The position numbers and the translations under genes are program-made. DNA of 64,000 bases from Mucilaginibacter_A sp050954285 (GTDB lineage Bacteria > Bacteroidota > Bacteroidia > Sphingobacteriales > Sphingobacteriaceae), in NCBI GenBank assembly GCA_050954285.1, contig JBPBPL010000018.1, positions 1-64,000 of the forward strand, given 5' to 3'. The notes beneath the pieces were generated by a model. It saw only the letters and a program-made list of their open reading frames with translations, was not told the DNA's origin and made no database searches. Shown here piece after piece: positions 9,223-17,174 of this stretch (positions within the stretch are counted from its first letter, which is position 1; each line of letters opens with the position of its first letter).

Positions 9223-10308
9223 ATGTGCTTTAAAAAACTTCTCCTGATTTTATCTTTTCTATTTGCTGCCGGGTTTTCTCAGGCACAAAAAAAGGCGGTA
9301 AAAACAGCATCGGCAACGGTATGGTCTGCAGAGAAAGCGAACGCTTGGTATGCGCAGCACCGCTGGCTTTCGGGTGCAGATTATATCCCGGCAACGGCTA
9401 TTAACCAGCTGGAAATGTGGCAGGCGAGCACCTTTGATCCAAACACAATTGATAAAGAACTGGGCCTGGCCGAAGGAATCGGTTTTAATACGATGCGCGT
9501 GTTTTTGCACAGTTTGGCTTGGAAACAGGATCCTGAAGGCTTTAAAAAACGTATCAATCAGTTTTTAACCATTGCCCAAAAACACCACATTGAGCCGTTG
9601 TTTGTATTTTTTGATGATTGCTGGAACAAAGTGCCGCAAATTGGTGTGCAACCTGCGCCCCGAACCGGCATCCATAATTCGGGCTGGATGCAGGATCCGG
9701 GACAGCCGGCTTCGGCCGATAGTACCCGTTTTCCGGAATTGCGAAAGTATGTTTTGGATGTGATGGGAAGTTTTAAGCATGATAAACGGATTTTGTTGTG
9801 GGATTTGTACAACGAACCGGGCAACTCCAACAAGCGCGATTCATCTTTAAACCTGCTGACACATGTTTTTAGCTGGGCGAGGGAAGTGAATCCGGATCAA
9901 CCGATTTCTGCCGGAATATGGGCGTGGGATCTGGAAAAATTGAACAAGTTTCAAATCACGCATTCTGATGTGCTCACTTATCACGATTACGAAGAACCGG
10001 AAATGCACCTGCGCGTAGTGCAACTGCTGAAAACGTTTGGCCGGCCGCTAATTTGTACCGAATATATGGCCAGGCTACGCAACAGTCGTTTTTCTAACAT
10101 TATGCCGATGCTGAAACGTGAAAATGTAGGCGCGATCAACTGGGGTTTTGTGGCCGGAAAAACCAACACAATTTATGCGTGGGACATGCCGATGGCGCAA
10201 GGCGGCGAACCAATTGAGTGGTTTCATGATATTTTCCGAAGCAACGGAACGCCTTATCATCAGGATGAAGTGGATTTAATCAAAAAACTGAATACAGAAA
10301 ATAAGTAA
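9223..10308 (+). CDS. GH5-like (cellulase-superfamily) glycoside hydrolase, exported
   Basis: 361-residue secreted (beta/alpha)8-barrel hydrolase of clan GH-A; homologues in Bacteroidota are usually labelled cellulase-family or 1,4-beta-xylanase-like. The signal peptide ends at SQAQ. Clan signatures: GFNTMRVFLHSLAW on an early strand, the acid/base Glu in WDLYNEPGN (about E198) and the nucleophile Glu in LICTEYMAR (about E280). The start codon lies within a dispersed-repeat copy (TAAAAACAGTATG, 9213-9225), which is intact across the ATG; a second copy is coding at 9299. Last gene of the polysaccharide locus, ending tail-to-tail with the DUF2784 gene with no spacer. Confidence 0.8.
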   Translation: MCFKKLLLILSFLFAAGFSQAQKKAVKTASATVWSAEKANAWYAQHRWLSGADYIPATAINQLEMWQASTFDPNTIDKELGLAEGIGFNTMRVFLHSLAWKQDPEGFKKRINQFLTIAQKHHIEPLFVFFDDCWNKVPQIGVQPAPRTGIHNSGWMQDPGQPASADSTRFPELRKYVLDVMGSFKHDKRILLWDLYNEPGNSNKRDSSLNLLTHVFSWAREVNPDQPISAGIWAWDLEKLNKFQITHSDVLTYHDYEEPEMHLRVVQLLKTFGRPLICTEYMARLRNSRFSNIMPMLKRENVGAINWGFVAGKTNTIYAWDMPMAQGGEPIEWFHDIFRSNGTPYHQDEVDLIKKLNTENK

Positions 10309-10683
10309 TTACAGCTTTGGTTTAAGTCGAAAAAAGTTAACATACACCGAAATTACGGCAGCCAGAAAAAAACTGACTGCCGTAATTATATCGATAAAAA
10401 TAGCATTCGTATTTGCTCCGCTGATTTTATCAACCTCATATTTAATAAAGGAGTTTGGTAAATCGTGCTCGCCCAATTGCCCCTTTACCTGCCATTGCCA
10501 ATCAGTTACCGGGCAATAACCAATGCCGTACCAGTAACCTAATCCAAGCCAGCACGTAGCTGTAATCAGCACAAAAATAAAATGCAGTTTGCGGGTTTTA
10601 GGCGAAATCCAGCCAAAAAGGTTAAAGCCGATGATGAGTAAATGAAAAATGGTTAACAAAAAATCCAGCAGTTGCAGGTTCAT
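10309..10683 (-). CDS. DUF2784-type small membrane protein
   Basis: 124-residue integral membrane protein with three to four hydrophobic segments (about 8-24, 34-52, 95-115). The segment TATCWLGLGYWYGIGYCPVTDWQWQVK, with its Cys and aromatic cluster, matches what I recall of the DUF2784 family; no function is established. It stands alone on the minus strand, convergent with the preceding hydrolase and divergent from the DUF2130 gene. Confidence 0.75.
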   Translation of the reverse strand: MNLQLLDFLLTIFHLLIIGFNLFGWISPKTRKLHFIFVLITATCWLGLGYWYGIGYCPVTDWQWQVKGQLGEHDLPNSFIKYEVDKISGANTNAIFIDIITAVSFFLAAVISVYVNFFRLKPKL

Positions 10684-10794
10684 CTTTTGATTGGAATTAC
10701 TGCATCAATCTACGTAAAACAAACTCAGATTTATATCGATAAAAGAAGCATTGGCGTAAAATTTCTGCTTCAATTCAACCCAAATCCAAATTTT

Positions 10795-10802
10795 TAGGTT
10801 TG
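10795..10802 (+). promoter_or_regulatory. Candidate -7 element for the DUF2130 gene
   Basis: TAGGTTTG fits TAnnTTTG and lies 38 bases before the ATG at 10840. A second near-match TATCTTTC is at 10815, so the true -7 is uncertain. A repeat copy (10740) lies in the same divergent spacer. Confidence 0.35.
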
Positions 10803-10839
10803 TGGCGGATTGCCTATCTTTCAGCCAAATATCTTAGCA

Positions 10840-12093
10840 ATGGCAACAGAAGTAAAGTGTCCGGGTTGTGGTCATGGTTTCCCGATTGAGGAAGTGATGG
10901 CCGAGGAATATAAGAAGGATTTAAGACAAAAAATGCAGCTTTTCACCAAGCAGAAAGAAGAAGAATTACGCAAAAAGCAGGAAGAATTTTTAGCCCGTGA
11001 AAAACAGCAACAAACTGATTTTGAACAGCGTTTAACACTCGAGAAAAAACAAATTCAGCAGCAAGTAGAACAAAATTTACGAAAAACCATTGCTTCCGAT
11101 TTTGAGAATCAGTTGATTTTTTCAGAAAATGCACGGAAAGAATCCGACGAAAAACTAAAAATTTCTCGGCAAAAAGAACTTGAATTTATGAAGCGTGAAG
11201 ATCAGCTTAAAGCAAAAGAAGCGGATATGGAAGTGGATTTGCAACGCAAATTGCAGGAACAGCGCGGCGATTTGGAGCAGAAAATACGCAAACAGGAAAA
11301 CGATAAAAACACTGTAAAAGAAACCGAACATCAGTTTAAAATAAAAGAGTTAGAGGAAAAATTAGATCAGCAGAAAAAGCAGACCGATGAAATGAAACGT
11401 AAGCTTGAGCAAGGCAGTATGCAGCTGCAAGGCGAAGTGCAGGAACTGATTTTGGAAGAACTGCTGCGGAACAGTTTCCCGTTTGATGTGATCAGCGAAG
11501 TTGGAAAAGGCATCCGTGGCGCGGATTGTGTGCAAACCGTGCGCAACCAGTTTGGGCAGGAGTGCGGCCGGATTATTTATGAAAGCAAGCGGACGAAAGA
11601 TTTTGGCGGCGACTGGATTGAAAAACTGAAAAAGGATATGCGCAGCCAGGGCGTGGATGTGGCCGTAATTGTTTCGCAATGTTACCCGAAAGGCATGGAT
11701 TGTTTTGGCGAGCGCGACGGGGTTTGGATTTGTTCTTTTGAGGAAGCCAAAGCGGTTGCCAGTGTGTTGCGCGATGGCGTGATCCGGCTTTCCAACGTAA
11801 TGAAATCGCAGGAAAACCGTGGTGATAAAATGCACCTGCTGTATAATTATTTAACCAGCACCGAGTTTTCTGAACAGTGGAAAGCGGTGCAGGAAGGTTT
11901 TATGAGTATGCGTCAATCCATCCAGCAAGAACGCAACGCGATGGAAAAATTGTGGAAATCCAGAGAAAAACAGTTGGAAAAAGTGTTGCTAAACGCAGCA
12001 TTTATCAGCGGTTCTATTGAAGGAATTGCCGGTAGCGATCAGATTAATTTTAGCCTTACCGGTGGAGGCAGCGATGAGTTATTAATTGAGTGA
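10840..12093 (+). CDS. DUF2130 coiled-coil protein
   Basis: About 417 residues from the ATG at 10840 (MATEVKCPGCGHGF); an in-frame ATG 30 bases upstream adds non-conserved residues. An N-terminal half zinc-knuckle (C-P-G-C) is followed by a long charged coiled coil (about residues 25-215) and a globular DUF2130 domain containing GADCVQTV and, about 20 residues later, IIYESKRTK. That Asp plus E-x-K spacing resembles the PD-(D/E)xK nuclease fold and the RmuC-like architecture; the nuclease idea is my inference. The TGA stop overlaps a repeat copy (12093-12104). Confidence 0.85.
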   Translation: MATEVKCPGCGHGFPIEEVMAEEYKKDLRQKMQLFTKQKEEELRKKQEEFLAREKQQQTDFEQRLTLEKKQIQQQVEQNLRKTIASDFENQLIFSENARKESDEKLKISRQKELEFMKREDQLKAKEADMEVDLQRKLQEQRGDLEQKIRKQENDKNTVKETEHQFKIKELEEKLDQQKKQTDEMKRKLEQGSMQLQGEVQELILEELLRNSFPFDVISEVGKGIRGADCVQTVRNQFGQECGRIIYESKRTKDFGGDWIEKLKKDMRSQGVDVAVIVSQCYPKGMDCFGERDGVWICSFEEAKAVASVLRDGVIRLSNVMKSQENRGDKMHLLYNYLTSTEFSEQWKAVQEGFMSMRQSIQQERNAMEKLWKSREKQLEKVLLNAAFISGSIEGIAGSDQINFSLTGGGSDELLIE

Positions 12094-12110
12094 TGCTGTT
12101 TTTATCGCAC

Positions 12111-12147
12111 AAAAAAAGCGTTGCCAATTTGTAACTGGCAACGCTTT
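12111..12147 (-). terminator. Intrinsic terminator of the peroxiredoxin-fold gene
   Basis: 12-bp perfect stem AAAGCGTTGCCA / TGGCAACGCTTT (12115-12126 and 12136-12147) with a 9-base loop; on the minus strand it is followed by TTTTTTT. It also separates the convergent DUF2130 gene. Confidence 0.85.
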
Positions 12148-12179
12148 AAAACTAAAAATCAAGAAAAGCTTTTGAACTA

Positions 12180-12803
12180 TTACGATGCGTTTTGCACGGC
12201 ATCTACAATTTCTGCGGATGGAAAATGACCGTTAAAAGCAGTATCAACATGGTCGTAAATAATTTGTCTGCCGGGCGATAAAATGTAAGTGGCCAGCAAC
12301 GGCACGTTTACATCGATGCCTGAAAACTTGTTCCAGATCGGATCTTCATCCGAATAAACTTTAAATTTCCGGGCAATTTCATGGTTTACATCGTGGTAAA
12401 AATTAAGGTTGAAACCATGTTTGCTGTTCAGTTCTGCCTGTGCAAACGGGCCTTCGGAAGTAATAATCAGCAAATTGCCACCGGCAGCATTAATTTTATG
12501 CTGAATGGCATTTAGTTTCTTCAAAACAAACGTTCCTTTTCGGTTCCAGGCTTCAGCATAAAAGTTGATAACTAATGGTTTGGTTAATAATTGCTGGGTA
12601 AAAACAGTGCCTTCGTAATTTTTAATCCGTGTGTTTAACCAGGTTCCATTTTTGTTAATCAGTTTTAAATCTGGCGTTAATTGCCCGGCTTGCAACGGTT
12701 TTAAAGGCTGATATTTTTGGTTGGTTCTGGCTTGTTGCTTTAGTTCTAAAAATTCGAAAACAGGAAACTGATATGTGGTAGAAAACATGGTAGTAAAGTT
12801 CAA
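12180..12803 (-). CDS. Peroxiredoxin/thioredoxin-fold protein lacking all cysteines
   Basis: 207 residues, related to the AhpC/TSA peroxiredoxin-like family: LQAGQLTPDLKLINKNG is the usual lead-in strand, and VINFYAEAWNRKGTFVLKKLNAI aligns with the family motif FYRGxWCPYCNxxL. The peroxidatic cysteine and its CxxC partner are replaced (AWNRKGT), and no cysteine occurs anywhere in the protein, so classic thiol peroxidase chemistry is impossible. It could be a binding or scaffold paralogue. The start is uncertain (ATG 12803 or 12788). Upstream on the same strand is a 27-codon mini-ORF ending in cysteines and a weak hairpin with a T-run, suggesting attenuation. Confidence 0.75.
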   Translation of the reverse strand: MNFTTMFSTTYQFPVFEFLELKQQARTNQKYQPLKPLQAGQLTPDLKLINKNGTWLNTRIKNYEGTVFTQQLLTKPLVINFYAEAWNRKGTFVLKKLNAIQHKINAAGGNLLIITSEGPFAQAELNSKHGFNLNFYHDVNHEIARKFKVYSDEDPIWNKFSGIDVNVPLLATYILSPGRQIIYDHVDTAFNGHFPSAEIVDAVQNAS

Positions 12804-12860
12804 ATGGTGAACGGATTGAAAAATTAGGGTTTGAGCTGCTAAGAATAATCCTGCTAAATC

Positions 12861-12882
12861 AAAAAAACACTAAAAAATAGTG
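12861..12882 (-). terminator. Weak attenuator-like hairpin before peroxiredoxin-fold gene
   Basis: On the minus strand CACTA-TTTTT-TAGTG (12868-12882) is followed by TTTTTTT (12861-12867). It begins 14 bases after the stop codon of the cysteine-rich mini-ORF and 58 bases before the structural gene, the geometry of a leader-peptide attenuator. The stem is only 5 bp. Confidence 0.35.
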
Positions 12883-12895
12883 ACTAAAAGAAGCA

Positions 12896-12979
12896 TCAGC
12901 AACACATACACATTCGCATCATTCGGCTGTTTAAGGTAGTTGTGGAAAAGATGAAGCGATGATTTTGAATAGATTGCAT
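12896..12979 (-). CDS. Putative 27-aa cysteine-rich leader peptide
   Basis: Mini-ORF read on the minus strand from ATG 12979 to TGA 12896, ending in the striking sequence MMRMCMCC. The cysteine cluster at the very end, next to a hairpin and T-run and upstream of a peroxiredoxin-fold gene, looks like a regulatory leader whose translation senses cysteine or redox supply. The TGA overlaps a copy of the dispersed repeat (12885-12896). There is no homology or expression evidence, so coding is a hypothesis. Confidence 0.4.
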   Translation of the reverse strand: MQSIQNHRFIFSTTTLNSRMMRMCMCC

Positions 12980-13120
12980 GTGCTTGTATTTTTGTTGAAA
13001 CAAAAGTATTATAATAATCTACTAATTTTATAGACTATGTAGAAATTATTTATAAATTACTGATTTTCAGCAATAAAAAATAAATATCAAATTAGATTCT
13101 GCTAAATTCAGTCTGGTTTT

Positions 13121-13128
13121 TAGGTTTG
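13121..13128 (+). promoter_or_regulatory. Candidate -7 element for maf
   Basis: TAGGTTTG matches TAnnTTTG, 18 bases before the maf start. No good -33 TTG is seen. The rest of 12980-13145 is AT-rich with nothing else recognisable. Confidence 0.4.
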
Positions 13129-13145
13129 CATTCAAAGAAAAGTTT

Positions 13146-13718
13146 ATGCAAAAGTTTCCACCTATTATCCTGGCTTCCAAATCGCCGCGCCGGCAGGAAT
13201 TATTAAAACTGATGAATTTCGACTTTCGGATTGTGCTGAAAGAAGTGGACGAATCTTACCCGGAAAACCTCCAGCCAGAAGAAATTGCTGTTTTTATCGC
13301 CCAAAAAAAAGCCGCTGCTTTTGATGAATTGGTAGACGATGAAATTGTAATTACGGCGGATACGATTGTTTCTATTGATGATCAAATTCTCGGCAAACCC
13401 GAAACGCCGGAACATGCCGTAGCAATGCTGCAACTGCTTTCCGGCCGAAAACACAAAGTGATTACCGGCGTAAGTTTGCTGTATAAACATCGGCAGAACA
13501 CGTTTTTTGATGTTTCGGAAGTGCTTTTCCGTCCGCTTTTGGAGGAGGAAATTCGCTATTATGTGGAGAATTTTAGTCCGATGGACAAAGCCGGTGCGTA
13601 TGGGATTCAGGAATGGATCGGGCTAACTGGAATTCAGCGGATTGAAGGTTCGTACACTAATGTAGTTGGTTTGCCTACGGAGAAATTGTATGCGCAGCTG
13701 GTGGCAATCAGCCGTTAG
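13146..13718 (+). CDS. maf: Maf family nucleoside triphosphate pyrophosphatase
   Basis: 190-residue cytosolic house-cleaning enzyme that hydrolyses non-canonical or modified NTPs to NMP and PPi. Conserved Maf motifs: IILASKSPRRQELLK at the N-terminus (substrate loop), DEIVITADTIVSIDDQILGKP with the catalytic Asp, ML-LSGRKHKVITGV, and DKAGAYGIQEWIG near the C-terminus. Length is normal. It is a single gene with its own candidate promoter, convergent with the ppx gene. Firm. Confidence 0.95.
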   Translation: MQKFPPIILASKSPRRQELLKLMNFDFRIVLKEVDESYPENLQPEEIAVFIAQKKAAAFDELVDDEIVITADTIVSIDDQILGKPETPEHAVAMLQLLSGRKHKVITGVSLLYKHRQNTFFDVSEVLFRPLLEEEIRYYVENFSPMDKAGAYGIQEWIGLTGIQRIEGSYTNVVGLPTEKLYAQLVAISR

Positions 13719-13796
13719 GTTTTAGCTGCCTTGTTGGGCTGTTTTTAATGGTATTTTTTGGTAAATTAGGGCTAATATTTTGCTGGATGATAACAG

Positions 13797-14723
13797 CTAT
13801 AGGCTTTCTTCCGCCAAAATACCTTCTTTTAACGAAAAGGTAGTCATGCTCAATTTAGGAATTTCCAATTTTTGCATGATAAAAGAAGTAAGCAGCGAGG
13901 CCACCACAATCATATCCACACGAAGCGGGATAATGCCTTTTTGTTGCAGCCGTTCCTGGTGGGATGAATGTTGCAGCCATTTGGTAACTTGTTCAAAATC
14001 AGTAATTTCAAACTGGTAAGTTTTATTTTTTTTGATGTCAAAAGCATTGCCTTTTTTAAGCTCAATCATTTCCGCATAAGTTTCAAACGAACCAGCCGAA
14101 CCGATCAGCTGCTGCACTTCCTGATTTTTTATCGATAAAAACAGCAGTTGTAATTGTTCTTCCAGATACTGGTTAAGTTGATCGATGTTTTTCGCCGGAA
14201 TCGGATCAATTTGATGAAAAAGCTGCCGCAGCCGTTGCGCACCGATTTCAAAGCTGTGTTTCCAGAAAATCTCTTGTTTATCACACAAAATAAACTCCAC
14301 GCTGCCGCCGCCAATATCCAGAATCAGGCTTTTCTCCGCAGATAAAATACCCGAACTTTTTACGCCTTTGTAAATCAGTTCCGCCTCGGCCAAACCATCA
14401 ATCACCTCAATTTCAATCCCGGTTTTCTGCTTTACTTGGCGAATAAAATCTGTTCCATTTTTGGTGCTCCGCACCGCCGACGTAGCCACCGCCCGAATGC
14501 GAGATGCTTCTTTTAGCGCTATTTTTTCGGCGAAAAGCTGCATGGTTTTAAGGCCGCGTGCAAAAGCTTCCGGTTTTATCAAACCATCTTTCATGCCACC
14601 TTCACCAAGTTTTACAGCTTCTGTGAGGTGCAAAATTTCCTTAAAACTGTTTTTCACCGGCTCCGCAATCAGTAAATGAAAAGTGTTAGTGCCGAGATCC
14701 ATCACGGCGATGCGCTGTTTCAT
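13797..14723 (-). CDS. Ppx/GppA family exopolyphosphatase
   Basis: 308 residues from the ATG at 14723 (MKQRIAVMDLGTNTFHLLIAE); the frame extends upstream to 14762 but the family N-terminus begins at MKQR. Actin-like ATPase fold with phosphate-1 DLGTNTFHLL, EGGMKDGLI, the RAVATSAVRSTKNG motif, the E-I-Y-KGV region (AELIYKGVKSSGIL) and phosphate-2 LILDIGGGSVEFIL. It should degrade polyphosphate or (p)ppGpp-related pentaphosphate in the cytosol; it has only the short two-domain form without the C-terminal HD domain of E. coli Ppx. A repeat copy is coding at 14504. Confidence 0.92.
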   Translation of the reverse strand: MKQRIAVMDLGTNTFHLLIAEPVKNSFKEILHLTEAVKLGEGGMKDGLIKPEAFARGLKTMQLFAEKIALKEASRIRAVATSAVRSTKNGTDFIRQVKQKTGIEIEVIDGLAEAELIYKGVKSSGILSAEKSLILDIGGGSVEFILCDKQEIFWKHSFEIGAQRLRQLFHQIDPIPAKNIDQLNQYLEEQLQLLFLSIKNQEVQQLIGSAGSFETYAEMIELKKGNAFDIKKNKTYQFEITDFEQVTKWLQHSSHQERLQQKGIIPLRVDMIVVASLLTSFIMQKLEIPKLSMTTFSLKEGILAEESL

Positions 14724-14867
14724 AATTTCGAAAATGGAAATAGTTAATAAAAAGTTTGGCAAAGTAAGATAAATAAAAAAAAGCCTGCTAATAGCGAGGC
14801 ATCCATTAAATATCGATCAAAAATTTGTTGAAGTAATACTGTTTTTATCCACCTAAAATCAGCATCC

Positions 14868-16199
14868 TCATTCTTTATAAAAAAACCATTTGGCCAGTTC
14901 TTTATAGCTTGTTTTTTTGCCATACATTAGCACGCCTACGCGGTAAATACGGGCGGCAACCCAGGTGGTAAAAATAAAACCGGCTACCATCATTATCATT
15001 GATAACGCAAGCTGCCAATCGGGCACGCCAAACGGAATGCGCACCATCATGGCAATGGGCGCCGTAAACGGGATTACCGAAAGCCAGAATGCCAGCGTGC
15101 TATCCGGATTGTTCACCAAAAAAGCAAATGATAAAATGTAGGTGAACAGAAGCGGCAGCGTAATCGGGAACATAAACTGCTGTGTTTCCGTTTCGCTATC
15201 CACTGCCGAACCAACGGCGGCAAAAAGCGCACTGTACAGCAAATATCCTGACAGAAAATAAAATATAAAGCAACCCAGAATATACCCGTAATTAACGCCT
15301 TTTAAAGTGTTTAAAAAATTCATAACCGGGTTGCCAATCGGCATTTGTGCTGGTTTGATACTGTTTTTATCGATACTTTTTTGTGTTGAATTACTGCTTT
15401 GTTCCGTACGGACTTCGTCTTGGGTAAAGGCTTTTTCGGCGATATTGGTTACTATGGTAGATAGCATAATCCACAATAAAAACTGCGTTAATCCAACCAA
15501 ACCTACACCTAAAATTTTGCCCAGCATCAGCTGAAAAGGTTTTACCGAAGAAACAATTACCTCAATTACGCGGTTAGTTTTTTCTTCAATCACGCCGCGC
15601 ATCACCTGGGCGCCATAAATAAACAGCGACAAATAAATCAATATTGCCGAAGCCACACCAATACCATATGCCGATGCCAGGTTGCTGTCTTTCTCGCCGT
15701 CATCCGTTAACTGCTTGGTTTCTGCGGAAATATTGGTTTTCAACCCACTTAATTTAGATACATCAATGCCAGCTGCAGCCATATTATTGGTGGTTGCAAT
15801 GGCATTTAGTTGAGATTCTACTTCGTTTAGCAAGGCAAAATTGGGTTTCTTTTCGGAGAAAACCTGAACACTGTTTTTACCGGTATAATTTTTAGCAATG
15901 AAAAGAATAAATAAATCTTCGTTCTTTTTGGCTGCTTTTTTAGCTTCGGGAAGCGATTGATTCAGCATACCGAAATGGAAATTTTTGTGGTCTTTCAATT
16001 TCCCTGCAAACACGCCACTTTCGTCAATCACTTTAATCTGGCGCACTTTGTTCAGGCTGTCGCTGTTTTTAGCGATTAGGTAAATGCCGCCGTACATCGC
16101 CAAAATCAATCCCGGAACCAGGAAAGTCATCAGTACAAATGATTTCTTTTTAACCCGCGACAGGTATTCGCGCTGGATAATGAGTAAAGTTTTGTTCAT
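14868..16199 (-). CDS. ABC-2 type transporter permease (NatB-like)
   Basis: 443-residue membrane protein with one N-terminal helix (about 20-40), a large extracytoplasmic domain, and a cluster of five or more helices from residue 180 to 425; it contains the typical VMRGVIEEKTNRVIEVIVSSVKPFQLMLGKILGVGLVGLTQ motif region of NatB/YhaP-like permeases. It starts 5 bases after the ATPase gene, so the pair forms one exporter. The substrate is unknown (sodium or peptide export are family suggestions only). Contains a perfect 15-base repeat copy (15357-15371) in coding sequence, and another copy lies just past its stop (14836-14847). Confidence 0.9.
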   Translation of the reverse strand: MNKTLLIIQREYLSRVKKKSFVLMTFLVPGLILAMYGGIYLIAKNSDSLNKVRQIKVIDESGVFAGKLKDHKNFHFGMLNQSLPEAKKAAKKNEDLFILFIAKNYTGKNSVQVFSEKKPNFALLNEVESQLNAIATTNNMAAAGIDVSKLSGLKTNISAETKQLTDDGEKDSNLASAYGIGVASAILIYLSLFIYGAQVMRGVIEEKTNRVIEVIVSSVKPFQLMLGKILGVGLVGLTQFLLWIMLSTIVTNIAEKAFTQDEVRTEQSSNSTQKSIDKNSIKPAQMPIGNPVMNFLNTLKGVNYGYILGCFIFYFLSGYLLYSALFAAVGSAVDSETETQQFMFPITLPLLFTYILSFAFLVNNPDSTLAFWLSVIPFTAPIAMMVRIPFGVPDWQLALSMIMMVAGFIFTTWVAARIYRVGVLMYGKKTSYKELAKWFFYKE

Positions 16200-16204
16200 G
16201 ATTT

Positions 16205-17104
16205 TTAGCGTTGATTTACTTTTTCGATAAAAATTTCGTTCATCGTTGGGATGATTTCTTCCAGTTTTTGAATGCTGACTTTCGGAATTAAATATTGCAA
16301 TACTTCGTTTACCGTAACATTTTCTTTGAGTTTAATTTTCATCAACTCGCCTTCCGGTTCGGAAACATACTGGAGCAGCTCAAAAGGTTCTGATCTATCA
16401 AAGTTTAAATGCCCTGAAAATTCAACTTTGTAAGTATTGTTTCGGTAGGAGTTACGGATGGCTTTCACCGGTCCGTCCAGGATTTTGTGCGAACGGTCAA
16501 TCAGCGCAATAGAATCGCATAGTTCTTCCACAGATTCCATGCGGTGCGTAGAGAAAATAATCGTGGCGCCTTTGCGGTTCAGTTCTAAAATTTCATCTTT
16601 AATCACTTCCGCATTTACCGGATCAAAACCGCTGAAAGGTTCGTCCAGAATAATCAGTTCCGGATCATGCAGAACCGTACTCACAAACTGCACCTTTTGC
16701 TGCATGCCTTTAGAAAGTTCCTCAATTTTTTTGCTCCACCAATCGCTCATATCCAGCTTGGCAAACCAGGTTTTAATGCGTTTTTCGGCATCCGCTTTGC
16801 CCAAACCTTTTAGTTGCGCCAGATAAACCAGTTGCTCGCCAATTTCCATTTTTTTGTACAAACCACGCTCTTCCGGCAGGTAACCAATGCGTTCAATGTG
16901 CGACTGGTTGAGCTTTTCTCCATTGAAAAAAATTTCGCCCGAATCCGGAGCTGTAATCTGGTTAATGATGCGGATCAACGAAGTTTTGCCAGCTCCATTC
17001 GGTCCAAGTAAACCAAAGATTTTCCCTTGCTCAACCTCTAAACTTACATCATCCAGCGCCCTATGCCCGGCGTATTGTTTTACAATGTTGCGGATACTTA
17101 GCAT
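16205..17104 (-). CDS. ABC transporter ATP-binding protein (NatA-like)
   Basis: 299-residue ATPase that powers the permease encoded next to it. Walker A GPNGAGKTSLI, Q-loop region YLPEERGLY, signature LSKGMQQKV and Walker B LIILDEPFSGFDPVN are all intact, and the H-loop is STHRME. A C-terminal DUF4162-like extension (about 220-299) is typical of NatA/YhaQ. On the minus strand the start codon directly follows a perfect repeat copy (17105-17119), so the repeat occupies the ribosome-binding region. Confidence 0.93.
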   Translation of the reverse strand: MLSIRNIVKQYAGHRALDDVSLEVEQGKIFGLLGPNGAGKTSLIRIINQITAPDSGEIFFNGEKLNQSHIERIGYLPEERGLYKKMEIGEQLVYLAQLKGLGKADAEKRIKTWFAKLDMSDWWSKKIEELSKGMQQKVQFVSTVLHDPELIILDEPFSGFDPVNAEVIKDEILELNRKGATIIFSTHRMESVEELCDSIALIDRSHKILDGPVKAIRNSYRNNTYKVEFSGHLNFDRSEPFELLQYVSEPEGELMKIKLKENVTVNEVLQYLIPKVSIQKLEEIIPTMNEIFIEKVNQR

Positions 17105-17174
17105 GATACTTCTTTTATCGGTGTTTTTTTGAGTTAGAGCCGGGAGGGGAGAAAATGTTACAGAATATTAATTA

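Noticed and set aside
11362..11835. Antisense 157-codon frame within the DUF2130 gene
   Set aside because: Shadow of the coiled-coil and DUF2130 coding sequence, no recognisable domain.
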